Origin: Microbacterium lacus
Lineage (GTDB): Bacteria > Actinomycetota > Actinomycetes > Actinomycetales > Microbacteriaceae
Reading direction: 5' to 3'
Assembly: GCF_002812805.1 (NCBI RefSeq)
Contig: NZ_NMUM01000005.1
Span: 1 to 64,000, forward strand
DNA length: 64,000 nt
Position numbers and translations under genes: made by a program
Shown here: in pieces, positions 63,593-64,000 of the stretch
How the letters are laid out: the number at the start of each line of letters is the position of its first letter
Numbering within the stretch: the first letter of the stretch is position 1
Notes under the pieces: model-generated
The model's database searches: none
Seen by the model: the letters and a program-made list of their open reading frames with translations, nothing else
What the model was told of the DNA's origin: nothing

Positions 63593-64000
63593 ATGAGCGA
63601 TCTGCGACTGTTCACCTCCGAATCCGTGACCGAGGGACACCCCGACAAGATCTGCGACCAGATCAGCGACAGCATCCTCGACGCGATCCTGACGGAAGAT
63701 CCGGTCGGGCGCGTCGCGGTCGAAACGCTCGTCACGACGGGTCTCGTTCACGTCGCGGGTGAGGTGTCGACCTCGGCGTACGTCGAGATCCCCGCGATCG
63801 TCCGTCAGGTCGTGAACCGCATCGGGTACACCTCGAGCGAGACCGGCTTCGACGGCGATTCGTGTGGTGTGAGCGTGTCGATCGGCGCGCAGTCATCTGA
63901 CATCGCGGCGGGAGTCAACAAGGCGTTCGAACAGCGCGAACAGCGATCGGCCGATCCGCGCGACGAGCAGGGCGCGGGCGACCAGGGCATCATGTTCGGT
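63593..64000 (+). CDS. metK: S-adenosylmethionine synthetase, 5' part
   Basis: 136 residues are present before the window ends. [20 protein letters not shown] is the canonical MetK start, followed by [16 protein letters not shown] and GDQGIMFG, the conserved GAGDQG-x-MFGYA segment cut after FG. It makes SAM from methionine and ATP. GGAG lies 6 nt before the ATG, and CATACT (63549-63554) is a possible -10. Truncated by the window edge, not by mutation. Confidence 0.97.
   Translation, partial: MSDLRLFTSESVTEGHPDKICDQISDSILDAILTEDPVGRVAVETLVTTGLVHVAGEVSTSAYVEIPAIVRQVVNRIGYTSSETGFDGDSCGVSVSIGAQSSDIAAGVNKAFEQREQRSADPRDEQGAGDQGIMFG

Noticed and set aside
1-64000. CRISPR array or cas genes
   Set aside because: No regularly spaced direct repeats of 25-40 bp and no Cas-like proteins were seen.

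Overview
The window is high-GC DNA from an actinobacterium. Gene order (alaS-ruvX-mltG-aroE-aroC-aroK-aroB-aroQ-efp-nusB; pyrR-pyrB-pyrC-carA-carB-pyrF-gmk; ruvC-ruvA-ruvB-yajC-secD-secF-rel), GTG/TTG starts and many -10-like hexamers placed 6-7 nt before a start codon fit the family Microbacteriaceae, most simply Microbacterium or a close relative. Genus is an inference from style and synteny, not from a search.

Layout. 1-1414: an IS256-family element whose left end coincides with the window edge. 1446-5101: tRNA-Arg(TCT), then a short acquired segment of minus-strand small genes, a tyrosine integrase and an unrecognised 146-aa protein overlapping it, closed by a strong terminator. 5244-7602: an ArsB/SLC13-like transporter and an AttH/CrtC-like protein. 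7817-15414: thrS, a HIT hydrolase, an accessory insert (hypothetical gene plus a VapBC-type toxin-antitoxin pair), then vitamin B6 genes: pyridoxal kinase and a MocR/PdxR regulator, divergent from pdxS-pdxT. 15448-24779: DUF1697, yebC, ruvCAB, yajC-secD-secF and the (p)ppGpp synthetase/hydrolase. 24758-27031: three minus-strand genes. 27108-28636: a large perfect palindrome and a complete IS256-family insertion with an 8-bp target duplication. 28689-41497: rarA, rpsD, a small YtxH-like protein, alaS, ruvX, mltG, the shikimate genes, efp and nusB. 41610-46251: an SNF2 helicase and an unusual metallo-beta-lactamase-fold/Rieske protein. 46388-56112: the pyrimidine operon with a PyrR-type RNA leader, ending in a guanylate kinase that carries an N-terminal mIHF-like DNA-binding domain. 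56294-63079: a compact six-gene sulfonate-type ABC transporter, acetyl-CoA synthetase, O-acetylhomoserine sulfhydrylase and CoA-binding block. 63189-end: rpoZ and the 5' part of metK.

How the genes work together. Most of the window is housekeeping: aromatic precursors, UMP synthesis, vitamin B6, Holliday-junction processing, protein export and translation. Accessory material sits in identifiable patches: the two IS elements, the integrase segment, the VapBC insert and perhaps the sulfur block between gmk and rpoZ.

Less expected features are: a REP-like hairpin family with a conserved loop and compensatory stem changes, two copies of which are translated inside thrS and carA; the mIHF-Gmk fusion; the MBL-Rieske protein; an operator palindrome that contains both the -10 box and the start codon of the antitoxin gene; and a recurrent leaderless-promoter geometry. 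I saw no CRISPR array, rRNA or complete prophage.
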